Below are positions 17,505-26,360 of a stretch of DNA of 64,000 bases, piece by piece. The position numbers and the translations under genes were made by a program. Origin of the DNA: an uncultured Castellaniella sp. (GTDB lineage: Bacteria; Pseudomonadota; Gammaproteobacteria; Burkholderiales; Burkholderiaceae_B); NCBI RefSeq assembly GCF_937988725.1, contig NZ_CALKHS010000010.1, forward strand, positions 1,178,001-1,242,000, in the 5' to 3' direction. The notes beneath the pieces were generated by a model that was not told the DNA's origin, searched no databases, and worked only from the letters and a program-made list of their open reading frames with translations. How positions within the stretch are numbered: position 1 is the stretch's first letter; each line of letters opens with the position of its first letter.

Positions 17505-18962
17505 ATGATCCACTCACCTTTACTGCCTCATCTGGCCGGGTATATCAATGACCGGTGGATTTCAGCCGACGCCGGCAAGCGGCAGGATGTCGTCAACCCC
17601 GCCACCGGAGAAAAACTGGCGGATGTGCCCGTCATGGGGGCGGCGGAAACCCGGCGCGCCATCGCATCGGCCAAGCGCGCGCTGGCGACTCCGGCCGATG
17701 CCGCCACCCGGCGGCGCTGGCTCACCGCCATTCGCGACGCCCTGCTGGAGCAACAGCAGGAAATCGGCCGCATCCTGTGCCTGGAGCACGGAAAGCCCTG
17801 GAAGGAAGCGCAGGGCGAAGTGCAATACGCGGCCAGTTTCTTCGACTACTACGCTCCGCTGGCCGAGACCGCCACGGCGCCCGAGACACTTCCCGGCAAG
17901 GTCAAGGACTGCATCTGGACGCTCTACAAGCGGCCGGTCGGGGTCGTCGGCCTGATCACGCCATGGAACTTCCCGATCGCCATGATCGCCAAGAAGATCG
18001 CGCCGGCGCTCGCCGCAGGCTGCCCATCCCTCATCAAACCCGCGCCCGACACGCCGCTCACGATGATCGCCTTGTTCCAGATCATGGCGGACCGGCTCGA
18101 CCTGCCCAAAGGCATGGTCAACCTGGTCATGGGCGACGCGGCGCAAATCGGCGGCGAACTGATGCATTCGCCGGACGTGGCCATGGTGTCCTTCACGGGA
18201 TCGACCGCCGTGGGACGCCTGCTGATGCAGCAGGCGTCCCCGCGCGTCAAACGCCTGGGCCTGGAACTGGGCGGCAATGCGCCCTTCATCGTGCTGGACG
18301 ACGCGGACCTGGACGCCGCCGCCGACGGCCTGATGATCAACAAATTCCGCGGCGCCGGGCAAACCTGCGTGTGCGCCAACCGCGTCTACGTACAGCGGGG
18401 GGTCTACGACGCCTTCGCTCAAAAGCTCGTCGAACGCGTTTCGAAGCTCAAGGTGGGCGATGGCATGAAGGACGGCACGGACATCGGTCCGCTCATCAAT
18501 GCCAATGGCTACGCCAAGGTCAAGGGACACCTGGCCGACGCGCTGGACAAAGGCGCCACGCTGCTGACCGGCAAACAGCCCGACGCGCTGAATGCCGGGG
18601 ACGGCCTGTTCTTCACGCCCGCCGTGATCGGCAACGTGGATGACACGATGCAATGCTGCCAGGAAGAAACATTCGGGCCGCTGATCCCGCTGATCTCGTT
18701 CACGGACGACGATGAAGTCATCCGCCGGGCGAACGACACGGAGTTCGGGCTGGCGGCATACGTCTTTGGCAAGGACCGGGCGCGGTCGCACCGCATCATC
18801 GCCCAGCTGCACTTCGGCCACTGCGCCTACAACACCGGCACCGGACCCGCCGCGATCGCCCCCTTCGGAGGCATGCTGAGTTCCGGCCTGGGCCGCGAAG
18901 GCGGCCGCGAAGGACTCATGGAATACATCGAGGTCCAGACAGTCCCCGACGGCAGCCACTGA
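17505..18962 (+). CDS. Aldehyde dehydrogenase, succinate-semialdehyde dehydrogenase group
   Basis: 485 residues, the usual length. The catalytic Cys lies in FRGAGQTCVCANR and the active-site Glu in LELGGNAPFIVLDDADLD, both in the form typical of GabD-type enzymes. The NAD-binding stretch is VGLITPWNFPIAMIAKK. The C-terminal APFGGMLSSGLGREGGREG also fits the group. It would oxidise the aldehyde made by the preceding alcohol dehydrogenase to an acid. If the product is succinate, the operon would feed 4-carbon omega-hydroxy acids into the TCA cycle; this is inference. Confidence 0.9.
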   Translation: MIHSPLLPHLAGYINDRWISADAGKRQDVVNPATGEKLADVPVMGAAETRRAIASAKRALATPADAATRRRWLTAIRDALLEQQQEIGRILCLEHGKPWKEAQGEVQYAASFFDYYAPLAETATAPETLPGKVKDCIWTLYKRPVGVVGLITPWNFPIAMIAKKIAPALAAGCPSLIKPAPDTPLTMIALFQIMADRLDLPKGMVNLVMGDAAQIGGELMHSPDVAMVSFTGSTAVGRLLMQQASPRVKRLGLELGGNAPFIVLDDADLDAAADGLMINKFRGAGQTCVCANRVYVQRGVYDAFAQKLVERVSKLKVGDGMKDGTDIGPLINANGYAKVKGHLADALDKGATLLTGKQPDALNAGDGLFFTPAVIGNVDDTMQCCQEETFGPLIPLISFTDDDEVIRRANDTEFGLAAYVFGKDRARSHRIIAQLHFGHCAYNTGTGPAAIAPFGGMLSSGLGREGGREGLMEYIEVQTVPDGSH

Positions 18963-19006
18963 CGAGGCCCGGCCGGGGCCGCCCGCAATGAGCGCGGCGG
19001 CAACAA

Positions 19007-19039
19007 AAAGCCCGCGATGTCCAGGGACATGCGGGCTTT
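19007..19039. terminator. Hairpin terminator after the aldehyde dehydrogenase gene
   Basis: AAAGCCCGC (19007-19015) pairs with GCGGGCTTT (19031-19039), continued by ATGTC/GACAT around a small loop. AAAAA precedes and GCGTTTT follows. It can serve the rightward operon, and possibly the leftward tRNA-Ser transcript in reverse. Confidence 0.7.
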
Positions 19040-19067
19040 GCGTTTTGGCGCAGCGGAACATCAGTGC

Positions 19068-19160
19068 TGGCGGAGACGGAGGGATTCGAACCCTCGATGC
19101 GGGTATAAGCCGCATGCTCCCTTAGCAGGGGAGTACCTTCAACCACTCGGCCACGTCTCC
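19068..19160 (-). tRNA. tRNA-Ser (anticodon GCT)
   Basis: Read on the minus strand, the acceptor GGAGACG pairs with CGTCTCC near the 3' end and CCA is encoded. The anticodon stem CTCCC/GGGAG encloses the loop with GCT. A long variable arm (GCATGCGG...CCGCATC) marks it as a class II serine tRNA. It decodes AGC/AGT. It lies downstream of lysC in the leftward housekeeping block. Confidence 0.95.
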
Positions 19161-19260
19161 AGCAAGACCGGCATTCTAACATAGGAATCCAGACCGGCCA
19201 GCAAACCAGGCTTGAATCCCCGCCGCCGGCCACAGGCTTCGGCGGCGGATCGCGGAAGAC

Positions 19261-20526
19261 TCAGGCCTCGGCCTTGGCCGGCTCCTGGTCCAGTTCGAAG
19301 GCCTTGTGCAGGGCGCGCACGGCCAGTTCCATGTATTTGTCGTTGATCAGCACGGACGTCTTGATTTCCGAGGTGCTGATCATCTGGATGTTGATGCCTT
19401 CTTCGGCCAGGGTGCGGAACATCAGGCTGGCCACGCCGACGTGGCTGCGCATGCCGATGCCCACGATGGAGACCTTGGCGACCTTGTCGTCGGACACCAC
19501 GTCGCCCGCGCCCACGGCCGGGCCGATCTGGTTCTTCAGCAGTTCCAGGGTGCGCGTGAAGTCGTTGCGGTTGACCGTGAAGGAGAAGTCGGTCATGCCC
19601 TGCTGCGAGATGTTCTGCAGGATCATGTCGACGTCGATGTTGGCGGCGGCCACCGGCCCCAGGATGGAATAGGCGACGCCCGGGGTGTCGGGAACGTTGC
19701 GCAGGGTGACTTTGGCTTCGTCGCGGCTGAAGGCGATGCCGGAGACAACGGCGGATTCCATTTTGTGATCTTCCTCGAAAGTGATGAGCGTGCCCGAATG
19801 CATTTCCTCGTCGACCGGGATCATGGGATCGGTCAGCGACGACAGCACTCGCAGGGGCACCTGGTATTTGCCGGCGAATTCCACGGAACGGATCTGCAGG
19901 ACCTTGGACCCCAGCGAGGCCATTTCCAGCATTTCCTCGAAGGAAATGACGTTCATGCGGCGAGCTTCGGGCACCACGCGCGGATCGGTCGTGTAGACCC
20001 CGTCGACGTCCGTGAAGATCAGGCATTCGTCGGCCTGCATGGCGGCGGCGACGGCCACGGCGGACGTGTCCGACCCCCCCCGGCCCAGGGTCGTGATGTG
20101 GCCCTCGTCGTCGATGCCCTGGAAACCCGTGATGATGACCACCCGGCCCGATTCCAGGTCCGTGCGCACACGGGTGTCGTCGATCGATTTGATGCGGGCC
20201 TTGGTGTAGGCGCTGTCGGTGCGCACCGGCACCTGCCAGCCCGCGTAGCTGCGGGCCGCCACGCCCTGGCGCATCAGGGCGATGGCCAGCAGGGCGCTGC
20301 TGGCCTGTTCGCCCGTGGCGGCCAGCATGTCCAGCTCGCGCAGATCGGGCTGCGGGGAGATTTCCTTCGCCAGGCCCAGCAGGCGGTTGGTTTCGCCCGA
20401 CATGGCCGAGGGCACCACAACCACCTGATGACCGGCGGCATGCCATTTGGCCACGCGCCGGGCGACGTTCTGAATGCGTTCGACGGAACCCATGGAGGTG
20501 CCGCCGTATTTCTGGACAATGAGCAT
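19261..20526 (-). CDS. lysC: Aspartate kinase
   Basis: 421 residues from the ATG at 20526 (MLIVQKYGGTSMGSVERI); a longer open frame exists upstream but the family starts here. The kinase domain has the KYGGTS motif at residue 5 and GFQGIDDEGHITTLGRGGSD near 150. Two ACT domains follow from about residue 260, which bind lysine and threonine for feedback control. It phosphorylates aspartate as the first step to lysine, threonine, methionine and diaminopimelate. It follows tilS by 62 bases, too short for a lysine riboswitch. Confidence 0.96.
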   Translation of the reverse strand: MLIVQKYGGTSMGSVERIQNVARRVAKWHAAGHQVVVVPSAMSGETNRLLGLAKEISPQPDLRELDMLAATGEQASSALLAIALMRQGVAARSYAGWQVPVRTDSAYTKARIKSIDDTRVRTDLESGRVVIITGFQGIDDEGHITTLGRGGSDTSAVAVAAAMQADECLIFTDVDGVYTTDPRVVPEARRMNVISFEEMLEMASLGSKVLQIRSVEFAGKYQVPLRVLSSLTDPMIPVDEEMHSGTLITFEEDHKMESAVVSGIAFSRDEAKVTLRNVPDTPGVAYSILGPVAAANIDVDMILQNISQQGMTDFSFTVNRNDFTRTLELLKNQIGPAVGAGDVVSDDKVAKVSIVGIGMRSHVGVASLMFRTLAEEGINIQMISTSEIKTSVLINDKYMELAVRALHKAFELDQEPAKAEA

Positions 20527-20588
20527 GATGGATGGACAGTGAAACGCTGCAAGCGGCCAACGCCCCCGCAGGCAAGAAAACAAGCTGA

Positions 20589-21650
20589 TTATTCTAACTG
20601 GCTTTTGAGGATGTTTCCGTCCGATACCCCGGATATCAGTCGAACTCGCCCTTTTTGGACCACGATCCAGTGTTTTTCGTGGCGCAGGCGCACCTGGCGG
20701 TCGTGGCCCAGGGCATGGACTTCCCGCAATTGCTTGAGCCAGGCGCTCAGACGCGCCTCGGTCGGCATGCGCAATCCGCGTTCCAGCAGCCAGTGCCGCA
20801 GCACCGGCGCCTGGCGCGCGGCCGGCAAGGCGCGCCAGGCCGCCAGGGAAAAACTGGCGTCGTCATCCCGCGGGTCCAGCCGCAGCCAGTCTTCCCGGGC
20901 GGCATCCCGCGCCCACTGCGCCAGTTCGCCCGCCTGACGGGCGTGCCGCGCCAGGGTCCGGCGCCAGGCCGGCCAGTGCGCGTCCAGCACCGGCGCCAGG
21001 TTCAGGCGCATGGCCGCCCGCTTGTACCGCGCATCGTGATTGCTGGGATCCCGCACGGGCCGCCAGGCGCTGAGATCCGCGAACCGGTCGGCGGCCCGCA
21101 GGATCAGGTCGCGGGGCTGGTCGAGCCAGGGCCGGTGGTACGTCACCTCGCCTTGCTGCATGACGGCCGCCATGGCCGCCAGGCCCAGGGGCCCGGATCC
21201 GCGCAGCAGCCGCAGCAGGACGGTTTCCGCCTGGTCGTCCTGGTGATGGGCCAGCAGGACATGGTCCACGCCCGCCCGATCCGCCAGACTCGCCAGGGCG
21301 GCATAGCGCGCCGCGCGGGCGGCGGCTTCCATGCCCAGGCCCTGGGCGTCGACCCGGACCCGGAGGCTGTGGCAGGACGCGCCCAGCAGGCCGGCAAGAT
21401 CATGCGCCTGCGCCAGCCAGCGGTCGGCTTCGGCCTGCAGGCCATGGTGGATGTGGAAGCAATGCAGGGACCGGCCGGCATCGGCCGCCGCCACGGCGGC
21501 GTGCAGGGCCAGCATCGCCGAATCGGCGCCGGCGCTGAGCGCCACCCCGACGGCGGCCCCGGCCGGCGCATCGGCCAGCGTCTTCCGCACGGCGGCCAGC
21601 AGGCGCTCGTCGCAAGCGGCCTGCCACTGCTGGGCGGGATGGGTGTTCAT
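20589..21650 (-). CDS. tilS: tRNA(Ile)-lysidine synthase
   Basis: 353 residues. The PP-loop ATP-binding motif appears as ALSAGADSAMLAL (the family usually has SGGxDS, here SAGADS). The lysidine synthase motif is HHQDDQAETVLLRLLRGSGP and the substrate region FHIHHGLQAEAD fits. It attaches lysine to C34 of the minor tRNA-Ile so that it reads AUA. It lies between accA and lysC, as in related genomes. Confidence 0.94.
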   Translation of the reverse strand: MNTHPAQQWQAACDERLLAAVRKTLADAPAGAAVGVALSAGADSAMLALHAAVAAADAGRSLHCFHIHHGLQAEADRWLAQAHDLAGLLGASCHSLRVRVDAQGLGMEAAARAARYAALASLADRAGVDHVLLAHHQDDQAETVLLRLLRGSGPLGLAAMAAVMQQGEVTYHRPWLDQPRDLILRAADRFADLSAWRPVRDPSNHDARYKRAAMRLNLAPVLDAHWPAWRRTLARHARQAGELAQWARDAAREDWLRLDPRDDDASFSLAAWRALPAARQAPVLRHWLLERGLRMPTEARLSAWLKQLREVHALGHDRQVRLRHEKHWIVVQKGRVRLISGVSDGNILKSQLE

Positions 21651-21724
21651 GGCGTTCCCCGGGAATCACGGCGCCGCGCTGCGGCTCCGCGCGGCCAGGG
21701 CCCGATGCGGGCCCCGCGGGCCGA

Positions 21725-22687
21725 TCAGCGGGCTTCCTGGAATCGCCCGTAGGCGGCGATGCGTTCCAGCCGGCGGCTGAGCAGCTGTTCCGTGTCCAGG
21801 CTGGACAATTCGCGCAGCGCATCGGCCAGCGCCCGGTGCAGCTGGCGGGCCATGGTGTCCGGATCGCGGTGGGCGCCGCCCACGGGTTCGTTGACGACGC
21901 GGTCGATCAGGCCCAGATCCTTCAGGCGCGGCGCCGTGATCGCCAGCGCTTCGGCCGCCGTGGCGGCCTTGTCGGCGCTGCGCCACAGGATGGACGCGCA
22001 GCCTTCGGGCGAGATCACCGAATAGGTGGCGTACTGCAGCATCATGACGGTGTCGCCCACGGCGATGGCCAGGGCGCCGCCCGAACCGCCTTCGCCGATG
22101 ATGGTGACGATGACGGGGACTTTCAGCCCCGCCATGGCGAACAGATTGTGGCCGATGGCTTCCGACTGGCCGCGCTCTTCCGCCCCGACGCCCGGATAGG
22201 CGCCCGGCGTGTCGACGAAGGTGAAGATCGGCAGGCGGAATTTTTCGGCCAGGCGCATCAGGCGCAGCGCCTTGCGGTAGCCCTCGGGCAGCGGCATGCC
22301 GAAGTTGCGCATGGCGCGTTCCTTGGTGTCGCGGCCCTTCTGGTGGCCGATCACCATGCAGGGCGTGCCGTTGAAGCGCGCCAGTCCGCCGACGATGGAC
22401 TGGTCATCGGCGTACATGCGATCGCCGTGCAGTTCATGGAAATCGGTGAACAGCGCCTGCACGTAATCCATGGTGTAGGGCCGCTGCGGATGCCGGGCGA
22501 CCAGTGCCGTCTGCCACGGGGTCAGCTTGGCGTAGATGCTCTTGGCCAGCGACTGGCTTTTCTGTTGCAGACGCCCGACTTCTTCCGAGATGTCCACCGC
22601 AGAATCCGTCTGCACGTAGCGCAGCTCTTCGATCTTCTGCTCGAGTTCCGCCAGAGGCTGTTCGAATTCAAGAAAGGTATTTCGCAT
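21725..22687 (-). CDS. accA: Acetyl-CoA carboxylase carboxyltransferase subunit alpha
   Basis: 320 residues, the standard length. The N-terminal helical part (FLEFEQPLAELEQKIEELR) precedes the crotonase-like carboxyltransferase fold with HGDRMYADDQSIVGGLARF, KGRDTKERAMRNFGMPLPEG, DTPGAYPGVGAEERGQSEAI and GEGGSGGALAI. With AccD it transfers carboxyl from biotin to acetyl-CoA, the first committed step in fatty-acid synthesis. It is 27 bases downstream of the glycosylase gene. Confidence 0.97.
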   Translation of the reverse strand: MRNTFLEFEQPLAELEQKIEELRYVQTDSAVDISEEVGRLQQKSQSLAKSIYAKLTPWQTALVARHPQRPYTMDYVQALFTDFHELHGDRMYADDQSIVGGLARFNGTPCMVIGHQKGRDTKERAMRNFGMPLPEGYRKALRLMRLAEKFRLPIFTFVDTPGAYPGVGAEERGQSEAIGHNLFAMAGLKVPVIVTIIGEGGSGGALAIAVGDTVMMLQYATYSVISPEGCASILWRSADKAATAAEALAITAPRLKDLGLIDRVVNEPVGGAHRDPDTMARQLHRALADALRELSSLDTEQLLSRRLERIAAYGRFQEAR

Positions 22688-22714
22688 GAGAACAGGATTT
22701 CCTGAATGGAAAAA

Positions 22715-23368
22715 TCAATATTCGACGGCAGCGGCATCCATGCTGCGCCACAAGTACCAGCTGGCGACCGTGCGCCACGGCGCCCAGGCCTGCGCGACTT
22801 CACGGGCCTCGAAGCGCGACACGGGTTCGCCGCTGAAATAATGATGGGAAATGGCCTTGAGCAGGGCCGTGTCGTCCAGCGGCAGCACGTCGGGGCGCCG
22901 CAGGAAGAAGATCAGGAACATTTCCGCCGACCAGCGCCCCACCCCGCGGATGTCGCACAGCCGGGCCATGATGGCCGCATCGTCCTGCGCCTGCCACCAG
23001 TCGGGGTCCCGATGGTCGTCCTGCTGGAAGAAGCGGGCGGCATCGAGCACGTACTGCGCCTTGCGCAGCGACAGGCCCATGGCCCGCAGATCGGATTCGG
23101 AATGGCGCAGGATGCAATCGGGCTGCAGGTCCTGGCCGCAGGCCTGCACCAGCTGCCGCCACAATTTGCGCCCCAGCGCCAGGGAAATCTGCTGGCCGAC
23201 GATGATGCGGATCAGGGTCTGGTAGGGGCCGTGCTGCGCCTGCACGCATTCCTGTCCGTACACCGGAATCAGTTTGCGCAGGATGCGGTCGCGCTGCATC
23301 AGGTCCTGGCAGGCTTGCGTCCAGTACACGGGACGCTGCACGGCGGGTTCTGAATAGCCCATGTCCAT
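22715..23368 (-). CDS. DNA-3-methyladenine glycosylase II family protein
   Basis: About 217 residues from ATG 23368; ATG at 23362 or 23386 are alternatives. The helix-hairpin-helix is in IRGVGRWSAEMFLIFFLRRPDVLPLDD, with the catalytic Asp shortly after (LPLDDTALL), as in AlkA/HhH-GPD enzymes. QISLALGRKLWRQL fits the family's substrate-side helix. It lacks AlkA's N-terminal extra domain, resembling the shorter MagIII/AlkA-like forms. It removes alkylated bases in base excision repair. It begins directly after the cysS stop. Confidence 0.88.
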   Translation of the reverse strand: MDMGYSEPAVQRPVYWTQACQDLMQRDRILRKLIPVYGQECVQAQHGPYQTLIRIIVGQQISLALGRKLWRQLVQACGQDLQPDCILRHSESDLRAMGLSLRKAQYVLDAARFFQQDDHRDPDWWQAQDDAAIMARLCDIRGVGRWSAEMFLIFFLRRPDVLPLDDTALLKAISHHYFSGEPVSRFEAREVAQAWAPWRTVASWYLWRSMDAAAVEY

Positions 23369-23370
23369 GT

Positions 23371-24813
23371 CTACACCCGCCGCCATTGCGTGGCGCCGCC
23401 GGCCACGTCGGCCAGCTCCACGCCCTGGTCGCGCAATTCGGCGCGGATCCGGTCGGCCCGCGCGAAATCGCGGGCGGCCTTGGCGGCCGCGCGTTCGGCG
23501 ATCAGGCCGTCGATGGCCTGCGCCGACAGCGACGCCGCGCCGGCGCCCCCGGACAGGAATCGGGTCGGAGACTGCAGATAGACCTGCGGATCGGTCTGCA
23601 GCAGGCCCAGCACGCCGCCCAGCGCCCGCAGCAGGCCGCTGGCCTGGGCGTCGGTATCGCGATTGGCCTGGTTGGCCAGGTCGAACAGCACGGCCACCGC
23701 GCCCGCCGTATTGAAATCGTCGTCCATGGCGTCCCGGAAAGCCCGGGCCTGGGGCGATTCCCAATCGATCTGCGCTGCGGCGGGCGGCACGTTGTTCAGC
23801 GCCTGGTACAGCCGGTCCAGCGCATGCTGGGCGTCCTGCAGATTGTCGGGCGTGTAGTTCTGCACGCTGCGATAGTGGCTGCGGATCAGGAAGAAGCGCA
23901 GCATTTCGGATTCGCGCGGATTGGCCGCGTAGTCGGCGGCGTCATCGGCCGCCGCATCGGACACCGTATCGCGGATGCGGCGGAAATTGCCCAGGGACTT
24001 GGACATCTTTTCGGCATCCACCATCATCGGGCCGCAATGCATCCAGGTGGTGGCCAGCGTGCCGCCGAAGGCGCCTTCGCTCTGGGCGATCTCATTTTCG
24101 TGGTGGGGGAATTTCAGGTCCGGCCCGCCGCCGTGGATGTCCAGGGGCATGCCCAGCAGGCTGCGGCTCATGGCGGAGCATTCGATGTGCCAGCCCGGGC
24201 GCCCCGGCCCGTAGGGCGAATCCCAGCGGGTGTCGGCGGGTTCCTCGGGCTTGGCCGATTTCCACAGCACGAAGTCCAGCGGATCCTGCTTGCCGGCGGA
24301 CACGGCCACGCGTTCGCCCGCCCGCAGATCGTCCAGCGATTTGCCCGACAGCTTGCCGTAGCCGGGGAATTTGCGCACGGAAAAATTGACGTCTCCGTCG
24401 GCGCCCTGGTAGGCCAGGCCTTTGGACTGCAGCACACCGATGATGTCCAGCATGCCGGCCACGTGTTCGGTGGCGCGGGGTTCGTCGTCGGGCGCCTGCA
24501 CGCCCAGGGCGCGCTCGTCGGCCCGCATGGCGGCGATGAAGAATTCGGTCAGGGTGCGGATCGGCACCCCGCGTTCCACGGCGCGGCGGATGATCTTGTC
24601 GTCGATGTCGGTGATGTTGCGCACGTAGCGCACCCGATAGCCCGAGGCCCGCAGCCAGCGCTGCACCACGTCGAAACTGACCAGCATGCGGGCATGGCCC
24701 AGGTGGCAGAAATCGTAGACCGTCATGCCGCAGACGTACATCCGCACCACCCCGGATTCCGCTGTCCGCAACGGGGTTTTCTGGCGCGAAAGGGTGTTAT
24801 AAATGTGCAGCAT
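23371..24813 (-). CDS. cysS: Cysteinyl-tRNA synthetase
   Basis: 480 residues. Class I motifs: HIGH-type CHLGHAR near residue 36 and KMSKS in AEKMSKSLGNF. Zinc ligands include Cys 28 (MYVCGMTVYD) and the CSAMS stretch; FPHHENEIAQSE is the usual substrate-pocket sequence. It charges tRNA-Cys. It is the first gene of the leftward block, with the divergent TPR gene 130 bases away. Confidence 0.97.
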   Translation of the reverse strand: MLHIYNTLSRQKTPLRTAESGVVRMYVCGMTVYDFCHLGHARMLVSFDVVQRWLRASGYRVRYVRNITDIDDKIIRRAVERGVPIRTLTEFFIAAMRADERALGVQAPDDEPRATEHVAGMLDIIGVLQSKGLAYQGADGDVNFSVRKFPGYGKLSGKSLDDLRAGERVAVSAGKQDPLDFVLWKSAKPEEPADTRWDSPYGPGRPGWHIECSAMSRSLLGMPLDIHGGGPDLKFPHHENEIAQSEGAFGGTLATTWMHCGPMMVDAEKMSKSLGNFRRIRDTVSDAAADDAADYAANPRESEMLRFFLIRSHYRSVQNYTPDNLQDAQHALDRLYQALNNVPPAAAQIDWESPQARAFRDAMDDDFNTAGAVAVLFDLANQANRDTDAQASGLLRALGGVLGLLQTDPQVYLQSPTRFLSGGAGAASLSAQAIDGLIAERAAAKAARDFARADRIRAELRDQGVELADVAGGATQWRRV

Positions 24814-24943
24814 GTCGGATGGATAAGGTCAAGCATCCCCCACGCGCCAGACCTGCCGGCGGCGTGATGGGATGTAAAATGAACTGCCAAGTATACCGTC
24901 CCCCGGCCCCATCTTTGAAACCCCTCATTAGGCGCTACGTGTC

Positions 24944-25693
24944 GTGACCCGTGTTTTTCTGACTATCCTGACTGCCTGCGTCGGCCTGATCGCGGGGCCC
25001 GCGCAGGCGGCATCCCATGATACTAACGCGTCCACGACGACGATCCAAGGCCTGACGTTCGACCCGGCCACCGGCCAATTCACGCAGGAAGAAAAGCCCG
25101 ACGGCGGCTGGCAGGCCTTTGCCGACCTGCTGGGAAAAATCACGCCTTCAGTCAATACGGGAATTCCCCTGACGCCGTCCCAGGTCACGGATCACATCGC
25201 CGCGCTGATCAGCGACGGGCGCGCCCAGGACGCCATGGACATGATCCAGAAGCAGGAAGCCGCCCGCGCCAAGACCGACCCGGTCGGCACGGACGTCCAG
25301 CTGGAATACCAGAAGGCCCGCGCCCTGGCCGCCCTGGGCCGGCACGACCAGGCCGTGGCCCTGTGGCAGTCCATGACCGAGAACTACCCGGAACTGCCGG
25401 AACCCTGGAATGCGCTGGCCGTCGAATACGCCAGCCAGGGCAAGCTGCTGATGGCCCGCGACGCCCTGAACATGGCCCTGACCTCCGACCCCGCCTTCGC
25501 GCCCGCCCTGGAAAACCTGGGGCACGTGCAGATGGCGCTGGCCCAGGAATCCTTCGCCAAGGCGCGCAGCGCGCAAGGCCGCCCGGCCGCCGCCCGGCCT
25601 TCCGCCGCGCCGCCGGCCCCGGCTCCGGCCAGCGACGACGCATCCCCCGCATCCCCGGCCACGGACGCCTCGCAGGCTCCGGACGCCCACTGA
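24944..25693 (+). CDS. Exported tetratricopeptide-repeat protein
   Basis: 249 residues from a GTG start (24944). A signal peptide is visible (VFLTILTACVGLIAGPAQAAS). Residues 75-195 hold three or so TPR-like helical pairs (LEYQKARALAALGRHDQAVALW, PEPWNALAVEYASQGKLLMA, APALENLGHVQMALAQESFA). The last 45 residues are Ala/Pro/Ser/Asp-rich and likely disordered. A periplasmic scaffold or assembly role is plausible; no enzyme motif is seen. It is followed 25 bases later by the cyclophilin gene. Confidence 0.8.
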   Translation: MTRVFLTILTACVGLIAGPAQAASHDTNASTTTIQGLTFDPATGQFTQEEKPDGGWQAFADLLGKITPSVNTGIPLTPSQVTDHIAALISDGRAQDAMDMIQKQEAARAKTDPVGTDVQLEYQKARALAALGRHDQAVALWQSMTENYPELPEPWNALAVEYASQGKLLMARDALNMALTSDPAFAPALENLGHVQMALAQESFAKARSAQGRPAAARPSAAPPAPAPASDDASPASPATDASQAPDAH

Positions 25694-25718
25694 TTCCTTC
25701 ATTTCCGCGTATCCTGTC

Positions 25719-26360
25719 ATGTCCCATCCCTTTTCATTCCTGCGCATCCTGACCGGGATGCGCGCACTCAGCCTGGGCTGCGCCCTGGTCCTGGCCCCCG
25801 GCCTGGCCGGCGCTCAAACCAGCCCCCTTCAATCCACCCAAGGCAAATCCATGAGCACACACCCGCACGTCAAACTGCACACCAACAAGGGCGACATGCT
25901 GATCGAGCTGGATGCTGACAAAGCACCCAAGACGGTCGAGAACTTTCTCTCCTACGTCCAGGAAGGCTTCTACAACGGCACGGTCTTTCACCGCGTGATC
26001 AACAACTTCATGATCCAGGGCGGCGGCTTCGAACCCGGCATGAAGCAGAAACAGACGCACGCGCCGATCGAGAACGAAGCCAATAACGGCCTGAAGAACG
26101 ACCGCTACACGCTGGCCATGGCCCGCACGGCCGACCCGCACTCGGCCACCGCGCAGTTCTTCATCAACGTGGCGGACAACGACTTCCTGAACTTCACGGC
26201 GCCCACGTCCAATGGCTGGGGCTACGCCGTCTTCGGCCGCGTCGTCGAAGGCACCGAAGTCGTCGACGAAATCAAGAAGGTCAAGACCGGCAACAAGGGC
26301 TTCCACCAAGACGTCCCCGTCGAGGACGTGATCATCGAAAGCGCCACGCTGGTTGAATAA
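25719..26360 (+). CDS. ppiB: Peptidyl-prolyl cis-trans isomerase, cyclophilin type, with N-terminal signal extension
   Basis: 213 residues. The cyclophilin core begins near residue 50 (KLHTNKGDMLIELDADKAPKT) with the active-site Arg in FHRVINNFMIQGG and ARTADPHSATAQFFINV. Cytosolic PpiB is about 165 residues; here 44 extra residues form a signal peptide (ALSLGCALVLAPGLAGAQ). An internal ATG at 25851 (MSTHPHVKLH) with AAGG 9 bases upstream would give a normal-length cytosolic form. So the gene may make an exported and a cytosolic product, or be a fusion of formerly adjacent exported and cytosolic cyclophilin genes. Its stop overlaps the lpxH start. Confidence 0.92.
   Translation: MSHPFSFLRILTGMRALSLGCALVLAPGLAGAQTSPLQSTQGKSMSTHPHVKLHTNKGDMLIELDADKAPKTVENFLSYVQEGFYNGTVFHRVINNFMIQGGGFEPGMKQKQTHAPIENEANNGLKNDRYTLAMARTADPHSATAQFFINVADNDFLNFTAPTSNGWGYAVFGRVVEGTEVVDEIKKVKTGNKGFHQDVPVEDVIIESATLVE

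Noticed and set aside
20527..20588. Lysine riboswitch before lysC
   Set aside because: The gap to tilS is only 62 bases, too short for the known aptamer.
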